Shown here: positions 44,265 through 61,993 of the stretch, in pieces
Layout of the letters: every line of letters starts with the position of its first letter
Position numbering within the stretch: the first letter of the stretch is position 1
NCBI RefSeq assembly: GCF_008831285.2
Contig: NC_045147.1
Span: 2,444,001-2,508,000, forward strand
DNA from: Nymphaea colorata
Lineage: Eukaryota; Streptophyta; Magnoliopsida; Nymphaeales; Nymphaeaceae
Direction of reading: 5' to 3'
DNA length: 64,000 bases
The notes under the pieces: generated by a model
The model's input: only the letters and a program-made list of their open reading frames with translations
The model's database searches: none
What the model was told of the DNA's origin: nothing
Translations under genes and position numbers: made by a program

Positions 44265-44587
44265 AATTCTATTTTGCCATATGCAGAAATATAGCTAAAA
44301 TTTTTGATATAAACTCCATGAACCGTTGCTGTACCATAAAATATCATTAATGTTTATCTTATAGCTGTTGTTTGTGACAGTTTTTGAATTTTTTTTATTA
44401 TTCAGCAACATATAAGACACAACAACATGGAACTCCCTAATATGCATGCATAAAAATTAAAATCAATCGGCTGCTGAATGTCGTCGGATGAAATATATAT
44501 CAATGGTTTCAGTGCTTTTAGCAATGGTTTATGATGATTTTAGTGAAGAATGCTAAATATTTAGCTATTTATCACCCAGTTGATTTC

Positions 44588-44721
<134 letters not shown>

Positions 44722-45205
44722 ATCCTGGCCTTTTGTTTGTTTTTTTTTTTAATTTCATTATGTCTCCTTGTATGACAATTTGCCTGTGATATTTGAGAAG
44801 CATCATTAATTCCTCAGCGTGCATCCGAGATCAGTCATATTAGTATAACGATGGCTAATATATTTTTCATATACTTTCCAAGGCATGTCCTGCTCCTATA
44901 GCTATGTCCAATTGATGAAAAATTATGAGAAGTAAAACACAAACATGGTGATTCACCTACTACAAGTAAATGGGAAGGTCATTCCATCTTGTCAAAAAAA
45001 GACTTAAAGTTAAGTGTTAGGTCGACTTGCACCCTCAAAAAATAGTGTTTCGTGAATGCCAAATTGTACGACGATCTGGTTTTTTAACTAGCTATTGAAA
45101 TCTGGTACGTGCATTTGAGTGAAACAATATTTACTTACTATTGTTTTAGGAATCTACCCCAATCATTAAGGTAAATTTATTAGACACTCACAAAGTGTCC
45201 CTGCT

Positions 45206-45815
45206 AGGGGTGAATACAAGCCGAGTTATGTCACATCGAGCTCGGCTCAATTAATGAAATCTCGAGCTCGACTTGGTAGTTACGTGTTGAGCTCGAGCTC
45301 GAGCTCGACTTGATTAAGGCTCAACAAACTCATTTGAATGGAATTGATATTCATTTTTACTTGTTGAGCCTGAGCTCGACTTGATTAAGGCTCAACAAAC
45401 TCGTTTGAATGGAATTTGATATCATTTTTACTTGTTGAGCTTGAGCTCGACTTGATTTTAAGGCTTGACAAACTCGTTTGAATATAATTTGATATTCATC
45501 TTTACATGTTGAGCTCGAGCTCCATTCGATTAAAGCTCAACAAACTCGTTTGAATAGAATTGATATTCATCATTACATGTTGAGCTTGAGCTTGATTTGA
45601 TTATGACTCGACAAACTCGTAAAATCATTTGGATATATCGACTTAACTAAGGCTCGAGCTCGACTCGGCAGTTACGTGTTGAGCTCAAACTCAACTTGTT
45701 TATTTGAACGAGTCGACTCATGAACTCGAGCTCGAGTCATTAAGCCAATGTCTCGGCTCGAACTCGTTCATGAGCCGAGCTTTAACGAGTTGAGCTTGAC
45801 ATTGTTTACCTTTAG
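45206..45815. mobile_element. GAGCTCGA-rich hAT-like MITE with internal tandem repeats
   Basis: The ends are loosely inverted (TAGGGGTGAATAC against CTAAAGGTAAAC). The flanks TCCCTGCT (45198-45205) and TCCTTGCT (45816-45823) are 8-bp repeats with one mismatch, as for hAT. Inside, a unit of about 72-76 bp (containing GAGCTCGACTTGATT, CTCAACAAACTCGTTTGAAT and TGATATTCAT) recurs four to five times between about 45286 and 45610. It has no coding capacity. Confidence 0.6.
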
Positions 45816-46915
45816 TCCTTGCTGCCGAACAACCTCTTGCTGCCAAACAATCCCTTATGTTGCCAACTAAACACGCGTGACTCGTGTAAAATTTTGCATT
45901 TGCAATTCTAATATCGATTGTTTTAACCGTAAACATAATAAAAGAAACATAATAAGACATGGTCATATTCATGTAGCAAATGATTTTTTTAAAATGCTTT
46001 TTATCATCTTAATACCAACTACAATTCCACTAATTAAACAGCCCTTACCTATTATCAAGACAGTACAATTTAATCACCTGGTTTAATATGAATTCCTTAT
46101 GCCTAGGGCACATAAAAACAATATTACATTTTGTAGACTCAAAATTTTCACAGAAATAGATATATAGGGTGTTTGGGTGGCATTTCAAACCCAGGTTTTG
46201 CAGCCAAAACCTGATTTTATCTCTGAAATCGTAAGAAAATGATTTAATATACATCTTATCCAAATCTTGACTACAAAAGTCATGAAACTTAACTTTCCAA
46301 TCTCTCTCTTTCATCTTTTCTCCAATTAAATTTAATTTAATAGAGAGAAAGTTTGAGAAGAGAGATGAACATAGCAGTTTGGGTTGTTAGGATAGCAATT
46401 TATCTAAATATAATTTCCCTGTATATTGAAAAATTAACTGGTGTCCCAATAATTTAGTTGTAGCGTGGTGCATCATAGGGTGAAGCCAATGCTTCTGCTT
46501 ATTCTAATGGTATAGACAAATTTAGTGTAGTCTTGTCACAACTTATACTTCGAATCATGCTTTTTGAAAATATAGTAATAATTTTTTGATTCCATAGATT
46601 TTAATGTATGGTGGAATACAATAGAACATTTGAATTTCTTTTGTTCGTGGGTTTCAAATTTATTTTTGGTTCTGCATAAATACCTCATGCTCGAGAGTAA
46701 TGTTTTTATTTTTAAATAGAATATATATACTAAAACATTGAAGTCAGCCGATATTTCTATGGTCGGATAGATATATATTTTTTAATTTTGAAACCCTAAA
46801 AACCATTGCCTATGGTGCATTCATGGTTAAAGAACTATTGCGAATCAATTGTCATCACAAAATGCAACATTTGCAATGGTTTTTGATATCACCAAAAAAA
46901 AAAACCTTCCAGCCA

Positions 46916-46916
<1 letters not shown>

Positions 46917-46996
<80 letters not shown>
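46917..46996. repeat. (TATC)n(TA)n microsatellite
   Basis: TATC units pass into about 31 TA units. It forms the left border of the MITE-like repeat at 46997. Confidence 0.95.
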
Positions 46997-47000
<4 letters not shown>

Positions 47001-47157
47001 AGGTGAATGATTGAAAGAAAAACAAGAAAAAAATGTGTGAATTAATACAAGTTGTCGAAAATGTTAATCATATTTTTTTCCTTGTTTTTTTCTTAACCAT
47101 TCATCATTGATGGATCAAACAGTCTGGTTGGATGACTCTTAAAAGCCAAAGTCACAA
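46997..47157 (+). mobile_element. TA-bounded MITE-like repeat, copy 1
   Basis: About 160 bp beginning AAGTAGGTGAATGATTG is enclosed by TA tracts on both sides. The segments GAAAGAAAAACAAGAAAAAAA, AATTAATA, TTTTTTTCCTTG-type and ATGGATCAAACAGTCT align with the reverse complement of 61513-61718. It recalls rice Micron-type MITEs, which sit in TA microsatellites. It is non-coding. Confidence 0.6.
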
Positions 47158-47169
47158 ATATATATATAT

Positions 47170-52900
<5,731 letters not shown>

Positions 52901-52921
52901 AGCTCAATAATAAGGTGGTAA

Positions 52922-55900
52922 TCATGTAACTTGTCTACTAAAATTTATAGAAAATGGATAGCCAGTTCGACATAATGGCTTTGCACAAAAAGGAATGTGA
53001 CCTATGTGCTCTTTAAAGAATTTGCATAAAACACATTGGATGGTAAGTTGAATCCCTATCATTTTAAGTCTTTCAAGAGGCAATTGATGATCTATACATG
53101 CTATACAAAGAATATTGAAGCTCTTGGTAACTGCTTTAAGGCACAAATGAAATAAAATCACGTTCTCTTCAAATGACTAGAGTGGGATTCCCTATCCTTA
53201 AAATAAGACAGATGGAGACAACCTATATCAACTTGTCTCTATCATTTTCAAGTGACATGTTAAGGAGAAAGACTTGTTATCTTTTTATGAATATGGAGAA
53301 AAACTTGCAATCATATTCTAAATCAAGTGATTATCTTTGTATTTCTAAGTCCCTTCAAGCGTGCATAATGATCTTTGCCATGGATTGAGCTTTAGACAAA
53401 CAAAACATCTAGCAAAAACTTTGTCTTACCAAATTCATACCATTTGAACATGAATTGAACACATTGTCAACTTTAAAACATTCTTTAACAATGAACTTTG
53501 GAAATTTGTTTCAAGGACTAACATTTAGCTAGAATGATAGAAGTATTGCCTTTCAATAAGATTGTCCAATAGAGGCTCTCTTGCCTAACATAGTCATAAT
53601 ACATAAAAGCTAAATAAGTCTTACTGAGTCCTGAAATATTGTATGCTATGATACTGAATGGAAATAATGTGGTTTTTTCATGATTGATCTTCATTTCAGC
53701 CTTGTCAACAACTAGCAGCAAAATGCATTTCGATGCATTTACAAGTCCTTTAGCCTAGTACAATAATATAATATATGTGAGTGACATAATCAACACTAAT
53801 TTTGTTAATAACTACCTTCCATTTTAATCGCCCTTGAATACACTATAATTATTGGTAAAAAGAGATGCCAGAATAGATGATCCCTTTGATGGATTCTTCA
53901 CTCATTATAAATGAAGAACGATTGGATAAATAAGTAGAGGACACACATGTCAAGATCCATTGGAATGCAGTGGGGTGGAAACTAAAAAAGATAATGTTGT
54001 TTTATAAGAATGTTCTAAAGTAATTCTATCAAATGCCATCCATAGGTTACTCTTTTAACTGAAAAATCAATAATTTTATGCATTAATGATATATGTCACA
54101 TGAGTGAGCAACAAGACAAAAATTAACTATATCATAATTGAGTAATTAGACAAAAATTAACTTTGTTATTTGATATTAGTAATAACAGGATTACATTCAT
54201 GCAAATGACCATAATTTCCATGATAATCTATTTAAAAGTTGCACAAAGCATTAGTTGAAAATCCTCAATTCTTTGTACCTCCTTAAACTTCATAATAACT
54301 ACAAGATGTGCAAACATTAGGTTAGTGGCAACCCTACAATTTGTAGAAAAAATCACTGATAGCCCTAACAACATCCTTCTTTATAGTATTCGTTTTCAAA
54401 TGAAAATCAAGAACTATTTAGGTTTGGTGCATTCACTATTATTTTGCATTTGAAACATCCACCCTACCCTTAAGTGTAGTCATTGTTCTTATCATCTAAA
54501 ATAATAAGATAATTCTGTAAGTCATTAAGCAAAAGACTGGTCAAGCTAGCCTTGTTTAACAAGCCATAAAAATATGAACAAATTGCATACAACCTTGATG
54601 GACATAAAACCTTTAGAAAGATGCTCCTTGTGTTTGATCTCTAAAGGAATTTTATTTATCTTTCAGCTAACAATAGCATGAAAGAAAGTAGATTTGTTTT
54701 TGTCTTCTATAGTCATTCAAATATAGATTTATGCTTTCACATAGTTTTGTTTTTCCTCCTTATACATTCAGCTAGGTTGATTTTAACTTATTTCCTCCTT
54801 TTTCCTAAATATAATTTCAGTATTGCTACCTTGTAATTCCATACGAATACATACAGATAAGATCTTTCTTTTTGGTATCTTTCTTTATTTTCTCATAAAT
54901 ATAACATGATCTAGCTTTCTTTGAGAAAGTTAACTTGTATTTGACAAAATTTAACTTAAGGATTAGGTATATCTAACTTTGAATCTCAAATAACATTAAA
55001 TAATCTAACAATGATCTGCATCAAGGGCCCAAGAATGAAAGTAAAGCCTTCTTTTAGCATAATGACCTTGATAGCAAAATGAAAGATTGTTATGGTCTAA
55101 TAATGATCAAGGAAGAGCATAAATCAACATTATTCCTTTCAAACCATTCTTAGTTAACAAAGCACTAACCTAAGAATCACTACTTGAACTAATTTGATAA
55201 TTCAGAGTCAAGGATGAGTGGATGTTGAAATGGGAAAGAGATAAAAGAAAGATGTCAAAATGCCTGACAATGGGTGAGAGATTCATCCAAAGGACATTAA
55301 TATTCAACCCTAACAAAATTCAAAGAGAAAAAAGGATCTCCTTTACGGAAGGAGGGACACTTGAAGAATATAGATTAGTAACCTTCAATAAATCTGAAAG
55401 TGTAGTGTCAAGAAAAAAGAAGGGAGGACTAATGGATGGCTAAAAATAGAAGAAAAAATGTCCCTTAAGGAAAGAGGGACAATTGAGAAAATCAAAAAGT
55501 GGCTTTAGGATTTCACATATGAGGAATACTGAGAGAGAGAAAGAGAGAGAGAGTATGATTAAACTAAAAAACTTCTTCCAATAGAGTGTTGGAAGGTTAC
55601 GTAGCTATATAATAACAAGACTGAAATTTCATAACCAACCATATTGAATGAATGGTCATCCTACTGACTGAAAGCAACCTACAAATCAAAATGGAAACAA
55701 CAAATAGGATGTCCAGCTCCATTTTCCTTATATCGAATCTAGACTCTCAAAAAACAATGTCATTATGAGCTAGCCATATTATTCTCTACGTTGTAAATAG
55801 CCAACTTCTCCTTAGCTACTGATTTTTTTTTTTGGTAGGGTGCAATCCATCTGAATCAAGAATGAAATCTCTAATCGTGGAGTCATCATTTATAGACCTA

Positions 55901-57610
55901 TTGGCTGACAACATGTGTTTCTAAGCAGTTATAATAAGATTGACCAATATCAACATATTCTATGGGGACTGGGTGTTGCCATAAGGTCCACTAGCAAATT
56001 AATTTGATAGTTAAAAACAACTTAGCACCTCTTCAAATGTATCTTATCGTGCCAATAACTTCCATTTTTAGTTTCCCAAATGGCCGTGACATATGTTCTT
56101 GATTGGCAAAACCAATTAGTAAGATACAATTATTTGTCATTGGTGTTCAAGCCTCTAATATTTCAGCAGTAAATCCACATATTTACTGAAAAAATATTTC
56201 TACTTGCTCATCTATGCTTGTGAGAAGTATTGTTTTCAAGATTGCATACTTGTACAAGCTTCTTAGAAGGAAAGTTTTCTGTTTGCTCAACAAAATCTAT
56301 ATATAACTAGATGGCTAGTGTGTGAAGAACATCCAACAAGCAATGTAAGAGGCTGCTAGAGTCATCCAGTGAACAATAGTTGGAAAGTGACTTGGGCTGG
56401 TGCAATTCATATATACTTTTAATAGAAAGATCAATAGCATGTTGGTGTAGATGATGGTCTGATAATGTAATGGCCAGTTTGGTTTGAAGTGATGGGGAGA
56501 ATAGTGTTCCTAAATTTCTAGAAAAGGAGCTTGTCCAAATGCCTGATGAATGCAACATGAAATAATAGTGTGGTGAGAGACAAAGAATCACTACACGTAA
56601 CAAGATAGTTTTTCTATAAATGTAAAAATATCCTCATGCATGCTATTATAACCATAATGAGTTGATACATTGTGACATCCTATTTAATGATATGCATTAT
56701 TAGATATGAATGGCTATGTGGAATGGTATGCAGGAAAACTGAAAGTTGAACTATTAATCTCCAATGAGGTGCTTGGTGTGTAAGGATTTCCTGTGAGGTC
56801 ATCCTTGCTTCTATCATTCGGCCAGAAAAAAGGATGCTTTGGTTTCTACCATGCTAAAGAACATGTACTCAAAGTTGTCCAAGCATGAAGTCCCAACCCT
56901 TCATTAACACATGCTCTTGCCTTTAAAAACTAGTCTTTGTACGTTGGAAAACACAAGGTCAAAATCTACCATTGCACTCCAAGACAAAGCCAAACAACAT
57001 GATATTTGAAGACTAGCGTAGCATGGGTTGCACATCACCAATCTATAGGCCTTGAACGTGGAAGGCACATTCATGTTTGGATGGAGTGAAATAAGGATTG
57101 CCATGACTATACCTCTAGAACTTTTTTGTTGTTGTTGAACGTGGTGGAAGAACAAGCTGCTTAAAAAGCTTTAACCTTACTCTTCTTGAGAAAATATTGA
57201 TGAGAGAGTGAACCATCTCTATTGGTGAAAGCTAGAAAGTGGCCACAAGAATGATATATCTACTTAAAATGTGAACTGCAATCTTAGTCTGTATGCCATA
57301 ATGTTTGCAAAAGTGATTAAGCCACATATATTAAGGTCCCAAGCTAAAAAATCAAGAACCTTTGGCAAACCAATAGAATTAGAGAATCTCCATGGGTTAC
57401 TGAGCATGAATTTGTCAAAAATGATGTTGAGAATGCCATATAACATCAGATAGCTGTGTAACTCCAAATTGAGTTGCTTAGATATAAGTACCTACCTTAT
57501 GTTTCACACTCTTGAGAGAGAGAGAGGAAGTGGAGGGATTTTTTCAGATTCAAGAACATGGCTGCCCCACCACTTTTGGAGTCATTTTTGATAGTAGACA
57601 AAACTTATAA
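52922..57610 (-). pseudogene. Decayed LINE (L1-type) remnants, antisense
   Basis: Pieces appear on the - strand in LINE order. At 57560-57600 there is an SKSGGAAMFLN endonuclease motif. At 57467-57264 RFSNSIGLPKVLDFLAWDLN, followed by ICGLI, resembles the endonuclease DF..CGLIDL region. At 57155-56904 LISLHPNMNVPSTFKAYR, followed by CN, resembles the reverse-transcriptase LIPK..NPS..DYRPISLCN block. At 53721-53518 KINHEKTTLF resembles the LKIN..KT motif. At 53161-52922 HQLPLERLKMIGI with CVLCKFF and HIPFC resembles the zinc-finger zf-RVT domain. The 3 kb between RT halves is longer than normal, so insertions or more than one LINE are likely. The element is non-functional. Confidence 0.5.
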
Positions 57611-57619
57611 TTCATTAGA

Positions 57620-60330
57620 TCTATATTATGCCATAGCCACCTTTATGTTTGTTATTTTATTTTTCTCTACTAATTAATTTTCAATTTAATTTTAGTTCAT
57701 TAACTTACCGTTGAGAGGGAGACTCGGCAGTCCATGAGGTTATGAAATGAGATATCTTTCTATAATTTTGACAAAAGCAGATATTCAAATCATGTATCAC
57801 AACTTGACAATGTGGTTTTTCATTTCTAATAACAATTTCTACCATTGGCTTGAAGGAGAAATTCAAGGAGAATTTTATATCTATTGATCAAACCCAACCT
57901 TTTTCAAAGTACTAATGCAAACTTTTGGATCAATCATGTACCAATTTAGTTATCTTCCTATTCCACTAAAAAATGACCTCCTCACCAAGTTGGGTGAGAT
58001 AGAAACCTTATTTGAAAAGAAATCCTAACTGCCAATTCAATTTTCATACCCATATATGCCATCTTAATGCAATTAGGGTTTGTCCATTCACTTGCCAAGC
58101 TTTTAGCGTCAGAACCACAAAAATTTCTTCCTTCAAATTATCTCAAATGAGGAGAGACCCTTCTTATTGAGAGAAAATTTAAGGACCTTCAAGAATTCCA
58201 GTAAATTGCACAAGAAGTTGGATGCTACTTTGCAACTTCAAGCTAAAGGAGATGAGTGTAAATCTGATAAACTCCTTTCGAAATCATGATTAAAGCAACA
58301 CAATGAGTGTGATAAAGTAACTCTAGATTGGCTACTATACATTTGGTTTGAACTTGAGTCATTTATTAATGAGTCAAGTTCAAGCCTAAAGGTGAACAAG
58401 TCTATTGAAAAGAGGTAAGCTCAGACTAGGTAGATATGGCTCATTTTAGATTAACTAAGCTCTTTGAATGTGCATAAGTGAATATTTTTCTTAGTGTTGT
58501 CACAAAAGTGTTTTTGATTTAGAGGACTATCTATTTGGTTTGTTGAAAAGGACTTTTGGTTCAAAACTCATGGTCACACTTTGTACATAAAAAGAAAGCT
58601 ATACAAGGCTCATAAAGCTTGAGCTTAGCTAATTATATGAGCTTGAACTAGCTTAAGTTCAATCCATCATCAAGCTTGACCTAACATATTCAAACTCAAG
58701 ACGGGAGAATTGAGATCCCGTAGGTCCTAGTACTCTATTCAAGTTTAAGCTAGCTCTTATTGGCTTGTGAATAGTCCTAATGATATTTTTCATAGTTGGG
58801 TTGTTTTAAAAGATATAAGACTCAACATGAGATCTATATGAGAGTCAACCTCATAAACTACCATTTTCATGCAAGATTTCTTGAAAAAATTGATGTTTTT
58901 ACCATTACCTTGTAGAATTAGAGGTGCCTTGTGGGACCAATGCCATTGGCACTCATTTCTTTGACATAAAAAGGTGCATTAATCAAGAACACTTGCCAAC
59001 TGTAAGCATGGTCTTGGACTAACAAATTAATGTATACATAAAACATATTCTACAACATGGGAAAGTTAAAAAAACTTGATTACCTAATCTTACTTGCACA
59101 TAATATTACAATGATTTTTCATAGGATTATTAAATTGGTTAACTATTTTTTAGAGTCATTCTTGCCATTTTTAATATTTCAAAATCCATTGATAGTATAT
59201 GGGGTAGAAAAGAGTCTTACATGTGTTTAAAATAAAGAGAAGTTGGAAATGTTTTGTGAGCCTACACTATCAAAGAACACACATAAGCTTTTTTTTTCCT
59301 TTCATACTAACAATCAACACAAAAAAACAAAAATTTTTCTATGCATATATAAGATTTTATGAGGATTTAATAAAAGCCAACAGTCCCAATCTTTTTTAGC
59401 AACAAAATTCTATCCACACCATATGGAATATGATTATCATATGACTTGCAAGTTTTTGATGTAGAGATTGCAATCATGCAGTGAGTTTCATCAGAAAAAA
59501 CACTTGTACATATGGAAACCTAACATCTTATCTTTTAATTAAGATGTAATTAAGAGTGTGTACAAAAAGTTCTTAATCTATACTAACTAAAAACTTGGAT
59601 CACAAAAAAGAAGATGAATTTGAACAACCGAGCTAAAAAAGTGAAAAATGCATTTGGGACATAAATAATGATGTGGAAGACATTGTAAAAAGAAAAATAC
59701 ATCTCGCAATAAAGTGGCTAGAAATTTGGTTCATATATACTGGATTTGAAAACATTACATGAACTTGTAGAATTTAAAAAAAAATATGTACTTGACTTTG
59801 AAAGACCAAACAAATAAAAAGAAGTGCTAGCCACATGCCTAATGAATCATACTTAAGAATTCCAAATTGAAGAAAGTTAACAACTCAATGCTTAGGAGCA
59901 TCTCATGGAATCATGAAAAGATGCAAGTTTAGTTTAACTTGCCAATAGTTGAAAAGGAAAAAGGACTAGTGAAGCATGAAGCATGATGAAGTGCTAACCG
60001 CTTTTTTTTTTTTTTTTTGCTCTTACCACTTTTTTTTTTTTTTTTTTTTTTGCTTTTTTAGTTTATGCTTAAAGCACTGATGTAGTGAGTCATCATTCTA
60101 TGTTGCTAGTTGATGGAAATTGAAATCCATCTTTTGTATAGTAAAGAAAGAGTGCCACTGCCTTAGAAAATGCAATTAGCATTTTTGCATGATGTTAGGT
60201 GAAAACTCTCACATGTCTTAATGATCAGATTTTAATTTCTTTCCATTCGAGGATGAGCACTTCTTTTTGTGCACTTTGGTTTTTCCTATGGAGGTGTCAC
60301 ATTTTCTATTCTATTCTAACAGAGATTTGA
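57620..60330. other. AT-rich DNA without recognised gene
   Basis: This stretch may include the 5' part of the antisense LINE remnant. It contains GAGCTTGAGCT-like words near 58330-58720 and two long T runs at 60003-60055. Confidence 0.35.
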
Positions 60331-60339
60331 CTACTTGAT

Positions 60340-60560
60340 CTTCTAGTGAGCTTCTATCAAGATTTTTGTTCCATAGTAGGTGATGATATAGTGATGAAGG
60401 TGGATAGAAAGCTTAATACTGTATCACAAATTCCTACAATTCAGGGTTATGGGTACAGTTTTGTTGCTAGGATCATGGCCAACCATATCATCAAGGTTAT
60501 GAGTAGAACTATAGGTTTCCATAAGACTTTGTTTCATACCCTCGGATCTCACTTTTTTGA
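60340..60560 (+). pseudogene. LINE reverse-transcriptase fragment, sense strand
   Basis: VSFYQDFCSIVGDDI, then LNTVSQIP, then VARIMANHIIKVMSRTIGF, follow the LINE pattern FY..FW.IVGDDV, LN.T.I.LIPK and YKI.AKI.ANRLK.VL..II. The middle block seems shortened. The orientation is opposite to the remnants at 52.9-57.6 kb, so it is a separate insertion. Confidence 0.5.
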
Positions 60561-61461
60561 ATTATGCTTTAGGTAAAATTCACTATTGAAGCAGATTTCA
60601 CAACTATGGATTTGAGATTTGCATACTAGAAATTAGATTTGGATTCACCAAATGATCCAATTTACTTTTCAAAGATTCCAATTTGTATATCTCTATGTTC
60701 AAGCTGTTGAATGAGCAGAAACCTCTCCCTCCTTTAGTTCAAAGGAAAGTGGTTACTTCTAACACCTATAAATATGGATATGTTAAAATATTAAACATTG
60801 TAGAGATAGAAAGAAGTAGTTATTGTTTTCACATAGTGAACTTGTGTATTGTTTTTATTTGCAAATACAGTTTTGAAAATATATGTTTCTCCATTATGTG
60901 AGAATTATAACCCTATTGTATCCTTCTTTGTGAGAAGACCTTAATAAAACCTCATCTCATTCAGATATAATATTTGGTTTGATTTGTATTTAATTTCCTT
61001 TCAGATACATTACAAAAACTGCAGATTTGTAATTCTTAGGGGAGTGAGGTGGAGGTCACCATGTCAAACTACAGATCTGTGACTTTCAGATCGTTTCATA
61101 CTTGTTTCAGCCTTGGATCCGTGGTTTTAAGATCCTTGCATACTTGTGGTAGCCTTAGAACTGAAGAAGCATTTCTTAGTAGGTGGAATGAGATGGAAGT
61201 ATGGTGTACAAATAATGATTCAACCAAGTTTTGAATTACTTTTGTTCATATTTGTACTATATGTTTATTTTTTGGTTTGTGCTGTCCCAATGTCCTTGTT
61301 GAGCAAATATTAAGTAATGATAATGATCTCTCTCTCGCTCGCTTTATCCAAACTGTCTAATCACACTTGCTTATTGTGTGTAAGGAAGGAGTGATAATTC
61401 AAAAATGGAGACCACACATTTCACCCATTCACTTTTTCACACACACATCAACAGATAGAGA

Positions 61462-61512
<51 letters not shown>
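61462..61512. repeat. (CT)n(TA)n compound microsatellite
   Basis: CT units pass into TA units. It is the left border of the MITE-like repeat at 61513. Confidence 0.95.
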
Positions 61513-61514
<2 letters not shown>

Positions 61515-61716
61515 AAAGTTGATCAGTGACCCCACCATCGAATCAAGTCATTTGATCCAACATTAAGGGCAATTAAGAGAAAAGCAAGAAAAAAATGTTG
61601 ATGAGTATTTTTGTCATATAGCATTAATTTGCACCTTTTTTTCTTGGTTTTCTCTCAACCATCTAGTTAATTAGATGGTTGGGTGATTCCATATACCTAA
61701 AGTTATCATTCATTCA

Positions 61717-61718
<2 letters not shown>
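61513..61718 (-). mobile_element. TA-bounded MITE-like repeat, copy 2
   Basis: About 206 bp lies between two TA tracts (61484-61512 and 61719-61781). Its reverse complement aligns with copy 1 at 46997-47157, including AAGTGAATGAATGAT at the edge and the AAACCAAGAAAAAAA and TTGGATCAAATGACTT blocks. It is non-coding. Confidence 0.6.

Positions 61719-61792
<74 letters not shown>
61719..61792. repeat. (TA)n(GA)n compound microsatellite
   Basis: About 31 TA units are followed by a short GA run. Confidence 0.96.
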
Positions 61793-61883
61793 TATGAACA
61801 CTGATTGAAAGAAATACTGTAGTTTTTATTTATTTATTGACAAAAAAAGGAAAAAAAAAAGCAACGTGACAAAGAAAGATGAC

Positions 61884-61993
61884 GTGGGGGGAACAGTGGG
61901 AGAGGAGAATCTTGCAGGGAAGGGAGTGTCTGCAAGCAAAACTCAAAAGAAGGGGCCACCTTCTCTCTTTCTGCACCACTCCTTTTCCCCCAC
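61884..61993 (+). other. Imperfect hairpin
   Basis: GTGGGGGGAACAGTGGGAGA, continuing with GGAGAA, can pair with the downstream arm that ends CACCACTCCTTTTCCCCCAC. I count about 25 pairs with small internal loops and a loop of roughly 50 nt. The shape is possible for a microRNA precursor, but no known microRNA sequence was recognised. Confidence 0.25.
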
